Positions 9,920 through 18,914 of a stretch of 64,000 nt of DNA are shown here, piece by piece (position 1 is the stretch's first letter; every line of letters starts with the position of its first letter). The notes under the pieces were generated by a model, which was not told the DNA's origin, searched no databases, and saw nothing but the letters and a program-made list of their open reading frames with translations. The translations under genes were made by a program, and so were the position numbers. The stretch comes from UBA6176 sp032119375 (GTDB lineage: Bacteria > Verrucomicrobiota > Verrucomicrobiia > Limisphaerales > UBA9464): the NCBI GenBank assembly GCA_964430505.1, contig CAYSGH010000013.1, forward strand, positions 1 to 64,000, written 5' to 3'.

Positions 9920-10636
9920 ATGAATCGCTGCCTCCTCGCACCCATCGCCCTCTCCGCCCTCGTCGTCGTCGCCTTGGCCGATGCCAAGGAGGACGTCAAG
10001 GCCGCCGCCAAGAAGGTCACCGACGCCCCGGCCTACACCTGGACCACCACCACGGAGATCGAGGGTGCCCAATGGACCCCCGCCACCATCACCGGCAAGG
10101 CCCTCAAGGGCGGCCCTGCCGTCATCACCTCCGAGCGCGATGGCCAGGTCACCACCGCCGTCGTTCATGGCGAAAAGGGCGCCGTGAAGACCGACGACGG
10201 CTGGAAGACCGCCGAGGAGCTTCGCAACGCCGGCGGCGGCGGCGGTGGCGGCGGCCGCGGCGGCCGGGGAGCCATGTTGCTCCGCACCCGCCCGCCCGCC
10301 GACGAGGCCGCACGCATCGCCGACAAGGCCAAGGAATTGAAGGCCGCCGACGGCGTGGTCTCCGGCGACCTCACGGAGGAAGGCGCGAAGGAGCTGGCCA
10401 CGCAGGGGCGGGCCCGCGCCGGGGGTCAGGCCATCGAGGCCCGCAATGCCAAGGGCTCCGTCAAGTATTGGATCAAGGACGGCCAGCTCTCGAAGATGCA
10501 GCTCAAGGTTGCCGCCACCATGACCGTCAACGGCGAGGACCGCGACATGGCCCGCACCACCACCTACGAGATCAAGGACGTCGGCTCCACCACCGTCGCC
10601 GTCCCCGACGACGCCAAGAAGGCCCTGGGCCTTTGA
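9920..10636 (+). CDS. Secreted protein of unknown function with poly-Gly linker
   Basis: A 238-aa protein. The signal peptide is MNRCLLAPIALSALVVVALADA. The mature part is two small beta-rich halves joined by a run of glycines and arginines at about 109-118. The first half has YTWTTTTEIEG and the second KGSVKYWIKDGQLSKMQLKV and RTTTYEIKDVG. The fold suggests a periplasmic lipid- or substrate-binding module, but I do not recognise a named family. It is followed 46 bp later by the cytochrome P460-like gene and may share its transcript. Confidence 0.7.
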   Translation: MNRCLLAPIALSALVVVALADAKEDVKAAAKKVTDAPAYTWTTTTEIEGAQWTPATITGKALKGGPAVITSERDGQVTTAVVHGEKGAVKTDDGWKTAEELRNAGGGGGGGGRGGRGAMLLRTRPPADEAARIADKAKELKAADGVVSGDLTEEGAKELATQGRARAGGQAIEARNAKGSVKYWIKDGQLSKMQLKVAATMTVNGEDRDMARTTTYEIKDVGSTTVAVPDDAKKALGL

Positions 10637-10682
10637 GGCTGGCCTTCAACTCCCATCCCGTCCCGCGGGCGATGTTGCCCCC

Positions 10683-11258
10683 ATGATGCCCATCACCCGT
10701 CCGGCCCTGCTCGTCTCGCTTTTGGCCATGGCATGGGGCTGCGCCCGGCCCCAGCCCGGCACCGGCTCCCGTCCCGCCGCAGCGACGGTTGCCTCGGAGT
10801 TCACCGGATACCGCCGCATGACGGACGGCACGGTGTACGTCCCGCGCAACGTCGCCCTGCTGTGTGCCCAGCCGTCCGCACGGATGTTCACGAACGCCGT
10901 CGCGCGTCACGGGCCGCACGCGCTGTCCGGCATCCACATCTACATGAACGACCCGGCGGCGACCGCCTTCGCCCAAGGTTCCCGCCGGTATCCCGTCGGG
11001 TCGGTCATCGTGAAGCGGAAGACCCTCCTCCCCTATTGGAACCCGGATGGAACCCCGGGGCGCGAGGCCGGCAACGGCGTCGGCGGCATGATCAAGCGCC
11101 CGCCCGGCTACGACCCGGCCCATGGCGACTGGGAGTACTTCTACTTCGACAACCCGGCCCGCATCGACAGCGGCCCCGTGGCCTCGTGCGTCCAATGCCA
11201 CGACAACGCCAAGGCCACCGACCACGTGTTCGGCGATTGGCGGACGAAGGGTGGTTGA
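10683..11258 (+). CDS. Cytochrome P460-like haem lipoprotein
   Basis: A 191-aa exported protein. The N-terminal hydrophobic stretch ends in a Cys (AMAWGC), a possible lipobox. The body resembles the cytochrome P460 domain: FTGYRRMTDGTVYVPRN, HIYMNDPAA, YPVGSVIVKRKTL and DWEYFYFDN. A single c-type haem site CVQCH lies near the C-terminus, followed by TDHVFGDW. In the family these are periplasmic haem proteins, some oxidising hydroxylamine or related substrates, so an electron-transfer or oxidative role is the safest reading. The start could be either of two adjacent ATG codons at 10683/10686. Confidence 0.75.
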   Translation: MMPITRPALLVSLLAMAWGCARPQPGTGSRPAAATVASEFTGYRRMTDGTVYVPRNVALLCAQPSARMFTNAVARHGPHALSGIHIYMNDPAATAFAQGSRRYPVGSVIVKRKTLLPYWNPDGTPGREAGNGVGGMIKRPPGYDPAHGDWEYFYFDNPARIDSGPVASCVQCHDNAKATDHVFGDWRTKGG

Positions 11259-11567
11259 ACACCCGCGGCCAAACGCGCGGCCCCAACCGCAACCCCAAGG
11301 CGCCCCCCATTGCGCCAAAAGGGATGTGACCCGCCGCCCTGCGCTGGAACCACCCCAATCCTGCCAGATCCCCCACGAATCCCGCCTCGCACGCACCCGT
11401 CCACGGCTTGGAATCGGGCGTCCCGGGTAACACGACTTTTGGCGCAACGCCCCCTGTTTTGGCACGCCCCCGCGCTCGCCGCCCCCCGCCGCTCGCCCCC
11501 CGCCGCTCGGCCGCTCCCCTGCCAAACTTCCCTTTCCCACCCGCAACCCCCACGATGCGGCGTCGCC

Positions 11568-12035
11568 ATGATTCCCGCCGAGCCCATCGAGTCGCGCCGC
11601 TTCGTGTCCGCCGCCGAGGTCGTCACGGAGGAGACCCCGTTCACCCTCAACGCTTGGATGTCGCGCCCCGACGTCGTCCCGTGCCAGGACCTGCTCCTGG
11701 TGCGCGCCACAATGCCGCCGGGGTGTTGCCATCCGTTTCATCACCATCCCACCCGCGAGGAAATTATCTACGTCGTGTCCGGCCAGGCCGAGCAATGGTG
11801 CGGCCAGGAACGGCGCGTCCTGAAGCCGGGCGAGATGGTGCTCATCCCCAAGGGCGAGGTGCATGGCACCTACAACCCATTCCGAGAGCCCGTCGTGTTC
11901 CTCGCCATCCTCGCGCCCGCCCAGGCCGCCCCGCCCGACGTCGTCGATGTCTCCACCGAGCCCCCGTGGGCCGGCCTCCGCGAGTCCCTTGGCCTCCCCG
12001 CCTGCACCGTCCGCACCCTGGGGACCGAACGCTGA
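11568..12035 (+). CDS. Cupin-domain protein
   Basis: A 155-aa single-domain cupin. Motif 1 is PFHHHPTREEIIYVVSGQAE, supplying the His and Glu metal ligands, and motif 2 is LIPKGEVHGTYNPF with the last His. The metal site is therefore complete. Small cupins of this sort bind or convert sugars and small acids, or act as sensors; no substrate is predictable. The ATG at 11568 gives a normal-length protein, the upstream stretch being C-rich repeat sequence. The gene is isolated: repeats follow it for nearly 800 bp. Confidence 0.8.
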   Translation: MIPAEPIESRRFVSAAEVVTEETPFTLNAWMSRPDVVPCQDLLLVRATMPPGCCHPFHHHPTREEIIYVVSGQAEQWCGQERRVLKPGEMVLIPKGEVHGTYNPFREPVVFLAILAPAQAAPPDVVDVSTEPPWAGLRESLGLPACTVRTLGTER

Positions 12036-12191
12036 CACGGCTCGCCCCGGCCAGGCGTTGCAGCGCATCCGCCGTGGTCGTCCGACAAAGGTGGTCGCGC
12101 CACGGCCCATCGCTTGCCCATCGCCAACCTCGACGGCGCCCATCCCGCCAAGACACCGCCTTCGTCCATGCCGTGGCAGGTCATCCCGGAA

Positions 12192-12381
12192 GTGGCAACT
12201 GGGCCAACGGTAAGCCCCGTGCCCTCACGCGGTTCCGTCGATGCCCCATGCTCGTGTGCCGGGTCAGGGGACCCAGCCTACAGAACCGAAGACCTCACCC
12301 GCAGGGTGAGGCCTTGGATTTCAACCCATGAGCCCATGATCTCTGGTGGGAGGCCTTTTTGTAGCGTTGCAACGCCCCTCA
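12192..12381. repeat. Left direct repeat (about 190 bp) of the accessory island
   Basis: This stretch reappears in the same orientation and length at 15347-15536. It consists of a REP-like element (12211-12283), a hairpin (CCTCACCC-GCA-GGGTGAGG, 12293-12311), a TTGGATTTCAACCCATGAG segment and a GCGTTGCAACGC palindrome. The two copies bracket the AAA ATPase, the DUF4276 gene and the hsdR remnant, and could recombine to delete them. Confidence 0.85.
12211..12283 (+). repeat. REP-like double-hairpin element, copy 1 (degraded left arm)
   Basis: It shares with the other four copies the CGTGCCCTCACGCGG hairpin, a spacer of about 20 bp and GCCGGGTCAGGGGACCC...CCTACAG. The left terminal arm is damaged (TAAGCCC in place of TAGGCCG) and the right arm has one change. 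Confidence 0.75.
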
Positions 12382-12828
12382 ACCGCCTCTTCTAGGACAA
12401 GATATCCGAGAGCAAGCAAAGCGACGCCCTGGGTACGTGTCCCAAAAGACCGTTCCAGCCCTGATAGGGCGCCATGTGGTCCCCGTAGCCAAATGCCAAG
12501 AATCATGGGCCGACTCCATGGGCTCTCCCCCTTTCCTGGGAGCGCGGACGTCACTGTCAGCCCCCAATAACCTTCTCCCTTTGTAGGCCGCGTGCCCCCA
12601 CGCGGCGCATCCCAAACCCCGAGGTCCCTCCAATCCATTCCCTCCCTCTGGGAGCACAGACATCCCCGTCCGCAACCTCATCCGTCCCGAAGGGATACCA
12701 TGATGAGACCGGTGGCGAGCCAAGCGCCACCCCCGGACCACCCTTTTCTCCGAGCGATTTTTCGCGGCAAGCCCGGCGGTCAGCCGGGCCATTGAACCCA
12801 ATACGAAACTCGCATAGCCTGCCCCGCC
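12382..12828. other. Gene-free spacer with repeat debris
   Basis: No supported gene. It contains one copy of a second dispersed repeat: GACGCCCTGGGTA at 12423-12435 and the GCCCT-GAT-AGGGC hairpin at 12455-12471. Further right are short palindromic bits such as GTCCCGAAGGGAT and GGCGAGCCAAGCGCC. It directly precedes the ATPase gene, whose promoter must lie here, but I cannot point to a convincing -10/-35 pair. Confidence 0.5.
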
Positions 12829-13941
12829 ATGGGAAAGCTGGATCACATCACCATCAAAGGCTTCAAGAGCATCCGGCATGCCGAGAATCTCGCCCTCCGG
12901 GACATCAACGTGGTCATCGGCCCCAACGGCGCGGGCAAGTCCAACTTCATCGGCGTGTTCTCCTTCCTGCACGCCATCCGCGAGGGAAAACTCCAGGAGT
13001 ATGTGATCAAGGCCGGCGGCGCGGAGAACGTGCTGCACTTTGGTTCACGGGCGACGCCAACCCTGAGCCTTGCCCTGGCCTTCAACGAGGAACAGGACCA
13101 CTACCAGATTGGTTTCATCAGCGCCGGTTCAGACAGCCTACGCCCAAGTTCTGAACGCGCCGGGTATTGGGGGGATCGGAGGTATCCGCAGCCATTTTGG
13201 GACCCCAAACTTTTCACGACGGGCAAAGAGGCTGGCATTTCGTCATCCTCCATTGGAGGCCGGGTTACCGAATATGTGCGCTCCCAGTTAGATAGCTGGC
13301 GTCTTTACCACTTCCACGACACAAGCGCCGCCTCGCCCATGAAGAAGACGGCGGACGTGAACGACAACCGGTTCCTGAGGCCCGATGGCTCCAACCTGTG
13401 CTCCTTCCTGCACTTGCTGAAGGTCAAGCACCCCGAGAGCTACCAGCTCATCCGCAAGTCCGTGGAGCGGGTCGCGCCCTTCTTTGATGATTTTCGTCTG
13501 GAACCGCTTCAGCTCAATGCGAAGAGCATTCAACTGGAATGGAAGCACAAGCGCTCAGACCGGTTTTTCGATGGCACCGCACTCTCAGACGGCACGTTGC
13601 GCTTCATCGGGCTTGCAACGTTGTTTCTCCAGCCGAAGGAACTCCGCCCCTCGGTGATTTTGGTGGATGAGCCGGAGCTGGGACTGCACCCCTTTGCCAT
13701 CACTTTGCTGGCCTCGATGATCAAGCAGGCAGCCGTTGAGACCCAAGTGATCGTCGCCACCCAATCCCCGCTTTTGCTCGACCATTTCCGGCCAGAAGAT
13801 GTGCTGGTGGTGAACCAGGTGGAAGGGGCGTCTGAGTTTGAGCGCCTGGACCCTGAGAGACTGGGGACTTGGCTGGAGGATTACAGCCTGGGGCAGCTCT
13901 GGGAGAAAAACGAACTCGGCGGGAGGCCGGTGCGTGGCTGA
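12829..13941 (+). CDS. AAA family ATPase (AAA_21, OLD/RecF-like)
   Basis: A 370-aa SMC/OLD-type ATPase. Walker A is GPNGAGKSN (31-39), the ABC-signature-like ALSDGTLRF is at 251-259, Walker B VILVDEP at 276-282 is followed by ELGLHP, and an ATQSPLLLDHF switch lies near 310. It opens ITIKGFKSIRHAENLAL, the usual N-terminal strand of this family. There is no C-terminal nuclease domain: instead a DUF4276 gene follows after 3 bp. Such ATPase/partner pairs are common in phage-defence loci, where the ATPase senses and the partner acts. The defence role here is inferred from this architecture and from the adjacent restriction-gene remnant, not shown. Confidence 0.88.
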   Translation: MGKLDHITIKGFKSIRHAENLALRDINVVIGPNGAGKSNFIGVFSFLHAIREGKLQEYVIKAGGAENVLHFGSRATPTLSLALAFNEEQDHYQIGFISAGSDSLRPSSERAGYWGDRRYPQPFWDPKLFTTGKEAGISSSSIGGRVTEYVRSQLDSWRLYHFHDTSAASPMKKTADVNDNRFLRPDGSNLCSFLHLLKVKHPESYQLIRKSVERVAPFFDDFRLEPLQLNAKSIQLEWKHKRSDRFFDGTALSDGTLRFIGLATLFLQPKELRPSVILVDEPELGLHPFAITLLASMIKQAAVETQVIVATQSPLLLDHFRPEDVLVVNQVEGASEFERLDPERLGTWLEDYSLGQLWEKNELGGRPVRG

Positions 13942-13944
13942 GGT

Positions 13945-14643
13945 ATGAAACGGCTGCTCGTCCATGTGGAAGGCCAGACCGAGGAGACCATCGTTAATGA
14001 AGTGCTCGCACCCCATCTCCTGGGCTTCGGCTTCGAAGACGTGGCCGTCCGGATCATCGGCAGCGCACGCATGCGCAGTGGTATCCCGGCTTGGCAGAGC
14101 GCACGCGATGATTTGGTGAGGCAAATCAGGCAATCGACAAGCTGCTGCCACACAACCATGGTGGATTACTATCGGCTACCGACGAGCAAGGCCCGCAGGT
14201 GGCCTGGGCGGGTGGAGGCCAATGGGGTGCCTTACCCGAACAAGGCAGGGACGGTGGAGTCTGCGATCCTTGCAGCCATCGAAGAAGAACTGGACATGGA
14301 ACTGCCCCCAACTCGCTTCATCCCATTTGTGCTCATGCATGAGTATGAAGGGCTGCTGTTCAGTGATTGTGAGAAGTTTGCCAGAGGCATTGAGCGCCCG
14401 GATCTGGCGAAGGACTTCCAAGGGATTCGTGACCAGTTCAACACGCCGGAAGAGATCAACGATTCCCCTGAGACGGCACCTTCCAAGCGGGTGGAAAGGT
14501 TGGTGACGGGTTACGACAAGCCGTTGCTGGGCACTCTGGCTGCCATTGAGATAGGGCTGGAGGTCATTCGGGACGAATGCCCGCATTTCAACGATTGGCT
14601 GACACGCCTGGAAGAACTGCCACGACCACACCGCCATGTTTGA
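13945..14643 (+). CDS. DUF4276 family protein (TOPRIM-like partner of the ATPase)
   Basis: A 232-aa protein. It begins LLVHVEGQTEETIVNEVLAP with the acidic motif at 8-14, has TMVDYYRLP at 71-79 and the signature HEYEGLLFSD at 132-141. These match DUF4276, thought to be TOPRIM-like from its conserved acidic residues, so a metal-dependent nuclease or nucleic-acid-binding role is plausible but unproven. It sits 3 bp behind the AAA ATPase gene, implying one mRNA and probably a complex. Its 3' end overlaps the start of the hsdR remnant by 8 bp. The sequence shows no damage, so this two-gene unit may be active. Confidence 0.8.
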   Translation: MKRLLVHVEGQTEETIVNEVLAPHLLGFGFEDVAVRIIGSARMRSGIPAWQSARDDLVRQIRQSTSCCHTTMVDYYRLPTSKARRWPGRVEANGVPYPNKAGTVESAILAAIEEELDMELPPTRFIPFVLMHEYEGLLFSDCEKFARGIERPDLAKDFQGIRDQFNTPEEINDSPETAPSKRVERLVTGYDKPLLGTLAAIEIGLEVIRDECPHFNDWLTRLEELPRPHRHV

Positions 14644-15358
14644 AGGCCCTGAAAAGCAGTTCCAAAAGCACATCGCGGACGTTCTGGTCCGCGAGCACAC
14701 GTTTGCGGTCCCGACGCAGGAGGAGATCACGGACACGGAGTTCTAATTTGCCGAGGACCTTCTGTGGGCCTTCCTGAAGGCGACTCAGACGGAGACGCTG
14801 GAGCGGTTGGAGGTGAACTACGGCAGCGACTGCCGGGACGAAGTTTTCATAACGCTGCGGGAGGAGATTCGCCACCGTCCGCTGTGGTCCATCATCCGCA
14901 CCGGCCTGCGGGTGCGCGGGCACGACTTCAAGCTCTAGTTCCCCAAGCCGCGCTCCAGCGAGAGCGTGGCGCACCGGCTCTGCGGGGAGAACCGCATCAC
15001 CTTCAAGCCGGAGCTGGTGATCAAGGACGGCCAGCGCCCGGATTTTGAGTTTTTCCTCAACGGCCTGCCCATCGTGACGGTGGAACTCAAGCACGAGAAG
15101 AACCAGAACGTGCATGATGCCGTGGCGCAGTATGTGGCCCGCGATCACGGCGACCGCATCTTCCAACTGCCCTTCCTCCACATCGCCGCCGATACGAGCG
15201 ACGTTCAGGTGGCCACCGATCCGCTCGAGGCGAAGAACTTCCGCTGGTTCAACACCGGCCTCAAAAACGAGCCGATGACCGAGGGCGAGTATCCGGTGGA
15301 GTTCCATTATCGTGAGGTGCTGAGCCAGGATCGGTTGATCCTGGAAACGGCAGTTGGG
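14636..15358 (+). pseudogene. hsdR: Type I restriction enzyme R subunit, N-terminal remnant
   Basis: One continuous reading frame gives the HsdR N-terminal nuclease region, interrupted by TAA at 14744 and TAG at 14936. After the second stop, KPELVIKDGQRPDFEFFLNG, VTVELKHEKNQNVHDAVAQY and LPFLHIAADTSDV are nearly textbook, including the PD-(D/E)xK residues (PDF, ELK). Both stops fall where the flanking residues suggest tyrosine. The frame is cut off after about 240 of some 1000 codons, at the left edge of the right-hand 190-bp repeat. No helicase part, hsdM or hsdS is present, so no working type I system remains. Confidence 0.9.
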
Positions 15359-15536
15359 CCAAGTGCAGGCCGCGTGCCCTCACGCGGCGCCACCGATGCC
15401 ACACATGCTCGTGCGCCGGGTCAGGGGACCCGGCTTACAGAACCGAAGACCTCACCCGCAGGGTGAGGCCTTGGATTTCAACCCATGAGCCCCATCCCTG
15501 GTGGCAGGCCTTTTTGAAGCGTTGCAACGCCCCTCA
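15347..15536. repeat. Right direct repeat (about 190 bp) of the accessory island
   Basis: The partner of 12192-12381. It carries REP copy 2 (15364-15440), the CCTCACCC/GGGTGAGG hairpin at 15450-15468 and the GCGTTGCAACGC palindrome. It begins where hsdR homology stops and ends inside the stop codon of the convergent transglutaminase gene. Confidence 0.85.
15364..15440 (+). repeat. REP-like double-hairpin element, copy 2
   Basis: Left arm TGCAGGCCGCGTGCCCTCACG, right arm GCCGGGTCAGGGGACCCGGC with TTACAG. Each internal hairpin is intact, and the outer arms pair with one or two mismatches. It lies about 95 bp beyond the stop of the minus-strand transglutaminase gene. Confidence 0.8.
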
Positions 15537-18500
15537 CTTCCTCAAGTCCAGCGTGAGCGGGAACTCGGGGTCCACGGCGAGGGCGGGCACGGGCATGCGG
15601 CCGGGGGTGTGGCCATGGGCGAAGAAGCGCGCGAGGCGACGGCTCTCGGCCTCGTAGGCGTTGACGGGGAAGGTCGTGTAGTTGCGTCCGCCCGGGTGCA
15701 TCACGTGGTACGTGCACCCGCCCAGGCTGCGCCCGTTCCATGTGTCCAGCAGGTCGAGCACCAACGGCGTGTGCACCCCGATCGTTGGGTGCAGGCACGA
15801 CGACGGTTGCCATGCCCGATAGCGCACCCCCGCCACGAACTCGCCTTGCACGCCCGTGGGATGCAACGGCACGCGTCGGCCGCCGCAGGTCACCACGTGA
15901 CGCCCGTCCACCAGCCCCTGGACCTTCACCTGCAACCGTTCCAGCGAGCTATCCACGTAGCGCGCCGTGCCGCCCGAAGCGCCTTCCTCGCCCATCACAT
16001 GCCACGGCTCCAGCGCCGTCCGCAGCTCCACGTGCACGCCGCGACGGTCGAACGCGCCGATGGCCGGGAACTTGAACTCGAAGTGCGGCCCGAACCACGC
16101 CGACTCCATGGGATAGCCGTGCTCCTGCATGTCCTCCATGACGTCCTGGAAGTCCTCCCAGACGAAGTGGGGCAGGAGGAACCGGTCGTGGAGGCTGGTG
16201 CCCCAGCGCACGAGGTGGTGCGTGTAGGGCTGCTTCCAGAACCGCGCGATGGCCGCCCGCAGCAACAGGTGCTGCGCCAGGCTCATGCGCGGATGCGGCG
16301 GCATCTCGAACGACCGCAGCTCCACCAGCCCCAGGCGGCCGCTCGACGAGTCCGGCGAGTACAGCTTGTCGATGGAGAACTCCGAGCGGTGCGTGTTGCC
16401 CGTGACGTCCACGAGCAGGTTCCTGAACAGGCGATCCACCAGCCACGGCGGCACCCAGCCCTTGTCCGGCACCTGCTTGAACGCCAGCTCCAGCTCTGCC
16501 AACGCGTCGTTCCGCGCCTCGTCCACGCGCGGATGCTGGCTCGTCGGGCCAATGAACAACCCGGCGAACAGGTACGAGAGCGACGGATGGTTGTGCCAGT
16601 ACGCCAGCAGGCTCCGCAACAGGTCCGGGCGTCGCAGCACCGGCGAGTCCGCGGGGGTCGCGCCCCCGATGATGATGTGGTTGCCGCCGCCCGTGCCCGT
16701 GTGGCGGCCATCGAGCATGAACTTCTCCGTGCCCAGCCGCGTCTGGCGTGCCTCCTCGTACACCGTCTCCGTCGTCGCCACCAACTCACCCCACGAACGC
16801 GTCGGATGCAGGTTCACCTCGATCACGCCCGGGTCCGGCGTGACCTTCAACACATTCAACCGCGGGTCGAACGGCGGCGGCGTTCCCTCCAACACCACCG
16901 GGATGGACAATTCCGACGCCGTCCGTTCCACCGCCGCCACGAGCTGGAGGTATTCCTCGAGGTCGGAGACGGGCGGCATGAACACGTGCAGGCGCCCGTC
17001 GCGGGGCTCGAAGCACACGGCCGTCCGGACGATCCATGGCGCGGACTCACCGGGCCGTGGCGTGCGCGACGCGGCCTCCGACGCCTTCGCACCGGGGTGG
17101 GCTTCGCCCGGGCCTTGGCCCTTGTGGGACACCGCGCCCTCGGCGGTTCCGATGCCCGGGGACGACTGAAACCGCGGGCCATGCATCGCGCCCGGTGTCG
17201 TGTCGGGGCCGCGCCCGGCCAGGGTGGCCCACGATGGCAAGGCGGCGCGCGGGGCCGTCGGGTCCTGGGGCTGGACGTAGGGATATTCCGCCTCACGAAC
17301 CCATGGCTGCGAATCCAACGGCAGGCGATAGCCCATCGGCGAGTCGCCGGGGATGAGCCACAACGTGCCGTCGCGCAGGAACCACGGCCCGGACTCCCAG
17401 CCCGCGTCCCCATGCCGCACGGGAAGGACGTATCCCACGACCTTGCCGAGGCCGCCTCCGAACACGCGGGCCATCCGCGCCCGTTCCTCCGCGTCCGCGA
17501 GGTTGGACTTCAACGGGTCCACGTTCACGGGCAGGCGACGTTCCCTCCAAAGGTAGTAATAGACGTCCTCGTGGCCCGGCATGAGCCAGCGGTCGGCGAT
17601 GCCGAGGTTTTCGGCGAACCGACGTCCAAACCGCTCCGCGTCGCCGGAGCCATGGCCGAGGTCCTTCGACTCGTCCGCGATGAGGGCGGCGTTCGCCCAC
17701 ACGGGCTCTCCGTCCTTGCGCCAGTAGCAGCCAAGTGCCCAGCGTGGCAACGATTCGCCCGGGTACCACTTCCCCTGCCCATAAAACAACAGGCCGCCGG
17801 GCGCGAACTTCGAGCGCAACCGCTGGATCAACGTGCCCGCCCGCAGCCGCTTGGTGGGCCCCACGGCCTCCGTGTTCCACTCGGCCCCGTCCATGTCGTC
17901 GATGGACACGAACGTGGGCTCGCCGCCCATGGTGAGGCGGACGTCGCCGGCATCGAGCTCGGCGTCCACGCGATGGCCGAGGACCTCGATCCGTTCCCAT
18001 TGATCGTCCGTGTAGGGCTGGGTGACGCGCGGCGACTCGAAGATGCGCGTCACCTTCATCTCGTGGCGCATCGTGGACTCGCACGGGTCCACGGCTCCGG
18101 TCACCGGCGCGGCGCTCGCGGGCTCCGGCGTGCACGACAACGGGATGTGCCCCTCGCCCGCCAGCAGTCCCGAAGTGGGGTCGAGCCCAATCCAGCCCGC
18201 GCCCGGCAGGTACACCTCGCACCAGGCATGCAGGTCCGTGAAGTCCGACTTCGCGCCGCTGGGGCCGTCGAGGGACTTCACGTCGGGCCGGAGCTGGATG
18301 AGGTAGCCGGAGACGAACCGCGTGGCGAAGCCGAGGGCGCGCAGCAACTGGACGAGGAGCCAGGCCGAGTCGCGGCACGAGCCGGACTGGAACGTGAGCG
18401 TTTCCTCGGCCGTCTGGACGCCGGGCTCGAGGCGAATGAGGTAGCGGATGTGGTCGCTCAACGACCGGTTTACCTCCACGAGGAAGTCAATGGTGCGCTT

Positions 18501-18914
18501 CCGCGTGCCGCGCCAGCGGTCCACCAACGCCAGCAGCTTGGGGCCCGCGCCCGGCCACGCCATGAACGGCGCCAGGTCCTTCCTCAGCACCGGTTCAAAC
18601 GTGAACGGATGCTCCGACGCCGACTCCTCCAGGAAGAAGTCGAACGGGTTGTACACCGACATCTCGGCGACCAGGTCCACCTCGATGAGCAGCTCCGTGG
18701 TGGGCTCCGGAAAGACGACGCGCGCGAGGTAATTGGAGAAGGGATCCTGTTGCCAGTTGATGAAGTGATCCTTGGGCAGGATCCGCTGGGAGTAGGCCAG
18801 GATGGGCGTCCGGCTGTGCGGGGCCGGGCGCAGCCGGATCACATGCGGCGAGTGCCGCACGGGCCGGTCATAGACGTAGTGGGTCCGATGATGCAGAGCG
18901 ACGTGGATGGACAT
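15534..18914 (-). CDS. Transglutaminase / DUF2126 fusion protein
   Basis: An 1126-aa protein. Residues 1-100 form the bacterial transglutaminase N-terminal beta domain. The transglutaminase-like core holds the triad C180 (SGSCRDSAW), H229 (DLHAWCEVY) and D245 (GLDPTSG). From about 310 to the end is DUF2126 (VRLTMGGEPTFVSIDDMDGAEWN, YGQGKWYPGE, GGGNHIIIGGATPADSP, HPSLSYLFAG). In many bacteria this protein is encoded with a circularly permuted ATP-grasp/alpha-E protein and a second transglutaminase, a set proposed to make or attach peptide modifications. Those partners are here at 30190-33647 rather than adjacent. No signal peptide is seen, so it should be cytoplasmic. Confidence 0.92.
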   Translation of the reverse strand: MSIHVALHHRTHYVYDRPVRHSPHVIRLRPAPHSRTPILAYSQRILPKDHFINWQQDPFSNYLARVVFPEPTTELLIEVDLVAEMSVYNPFDFFLEESASEHPFTFEPVLRKDLAPFMAWPGAGPKLLALVDRWRGTRKRTIDFLVEVNRSLSDHIRYLIRLEPGVQTAEETLTFQSGSCRDSAWLLVQLLRALGFATRFVSGYLIQLRPDVKSLDGPSGAKSDFTDLHAWCEVYLPGAGWIGLDPTSGLLAGEGHIPLSCTPEPASAAPVTGAVDPCESTMRHEMKVTRIFESPRVTQPYTDDQWERIEVLGHRVDAELDAGDVRLTMGGEPTFVSIDDMDGAEWNTEAVGPTKRLRAGTLIQRLRSKFAPGGLLFYGQGKWYPGESLPRWALGCYWRKDGEPVWANAALIADESKDLGHGSGDAERFGRRFAENLGIADRWLMPGHEDVYYYLWRERRLPVNVDPLKSNLADAEERARMARVFGGGLGKVVGYVLPVRHGDAGWESGPWFLRDGTLWLIPGDSPMGYRLPLDSQPWVREAEYPYVQPQDPTAPRAALPSWATLAGRGPDTTPGAMHGPRFQSSPGIGTAEGAVSHKGQGPGEAHPGAKASEAASRTPRPGESAPWIVRTAVCFEPRDGRLHVFMPPVSDLEEYLQLVAAVERTASELSIPVVLEGTPPPFDPRLNVLKVTPDPGVIEVNLHPTRSWGELVATTETVYEEARQTRLGTEKFMLDGRHTGTGGGNHIIIGGATPADSPVLRRPDLLRSLLAYWHNHPSLSYLFAGLFIGPTSQHPRVDEARNDALAELELAFKQVPDKGWVPPWLVDRLFRNLLVDVTGNTHRSEFSIDKLYSPDSSSGRLGLVELRSFEMPPHPRMSLAQHLLLRAAIARFWKQPYTHHLVRWGTSLHDRFLLPHFVWEDFQDVMEDMQEHGYPMESAWFGPHFEFKFPAIGAFDRRGVHVELRTALEPWHVMGEEGASGGTARYVDSSLERLQVKVQGLVDGRHVVTCGGRRVPLHPTGVQGEFVAGVRYRAWQPSSCLHPTIGVHTPLVLDLLDTWNGRSLGGCTYHVMHPGGRNYTTFPVNAYEAESRRLARFFAHGHTPGRMPVPALAVDPEFPLTLDLRK

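Noticed and set aside
12192..15536. Integrative element with integrase and att sites
   Set aside because: No integrase or tRNA gene is present; the 190-bp repeats are built from dispersed REP-type pieces, not from an att core.
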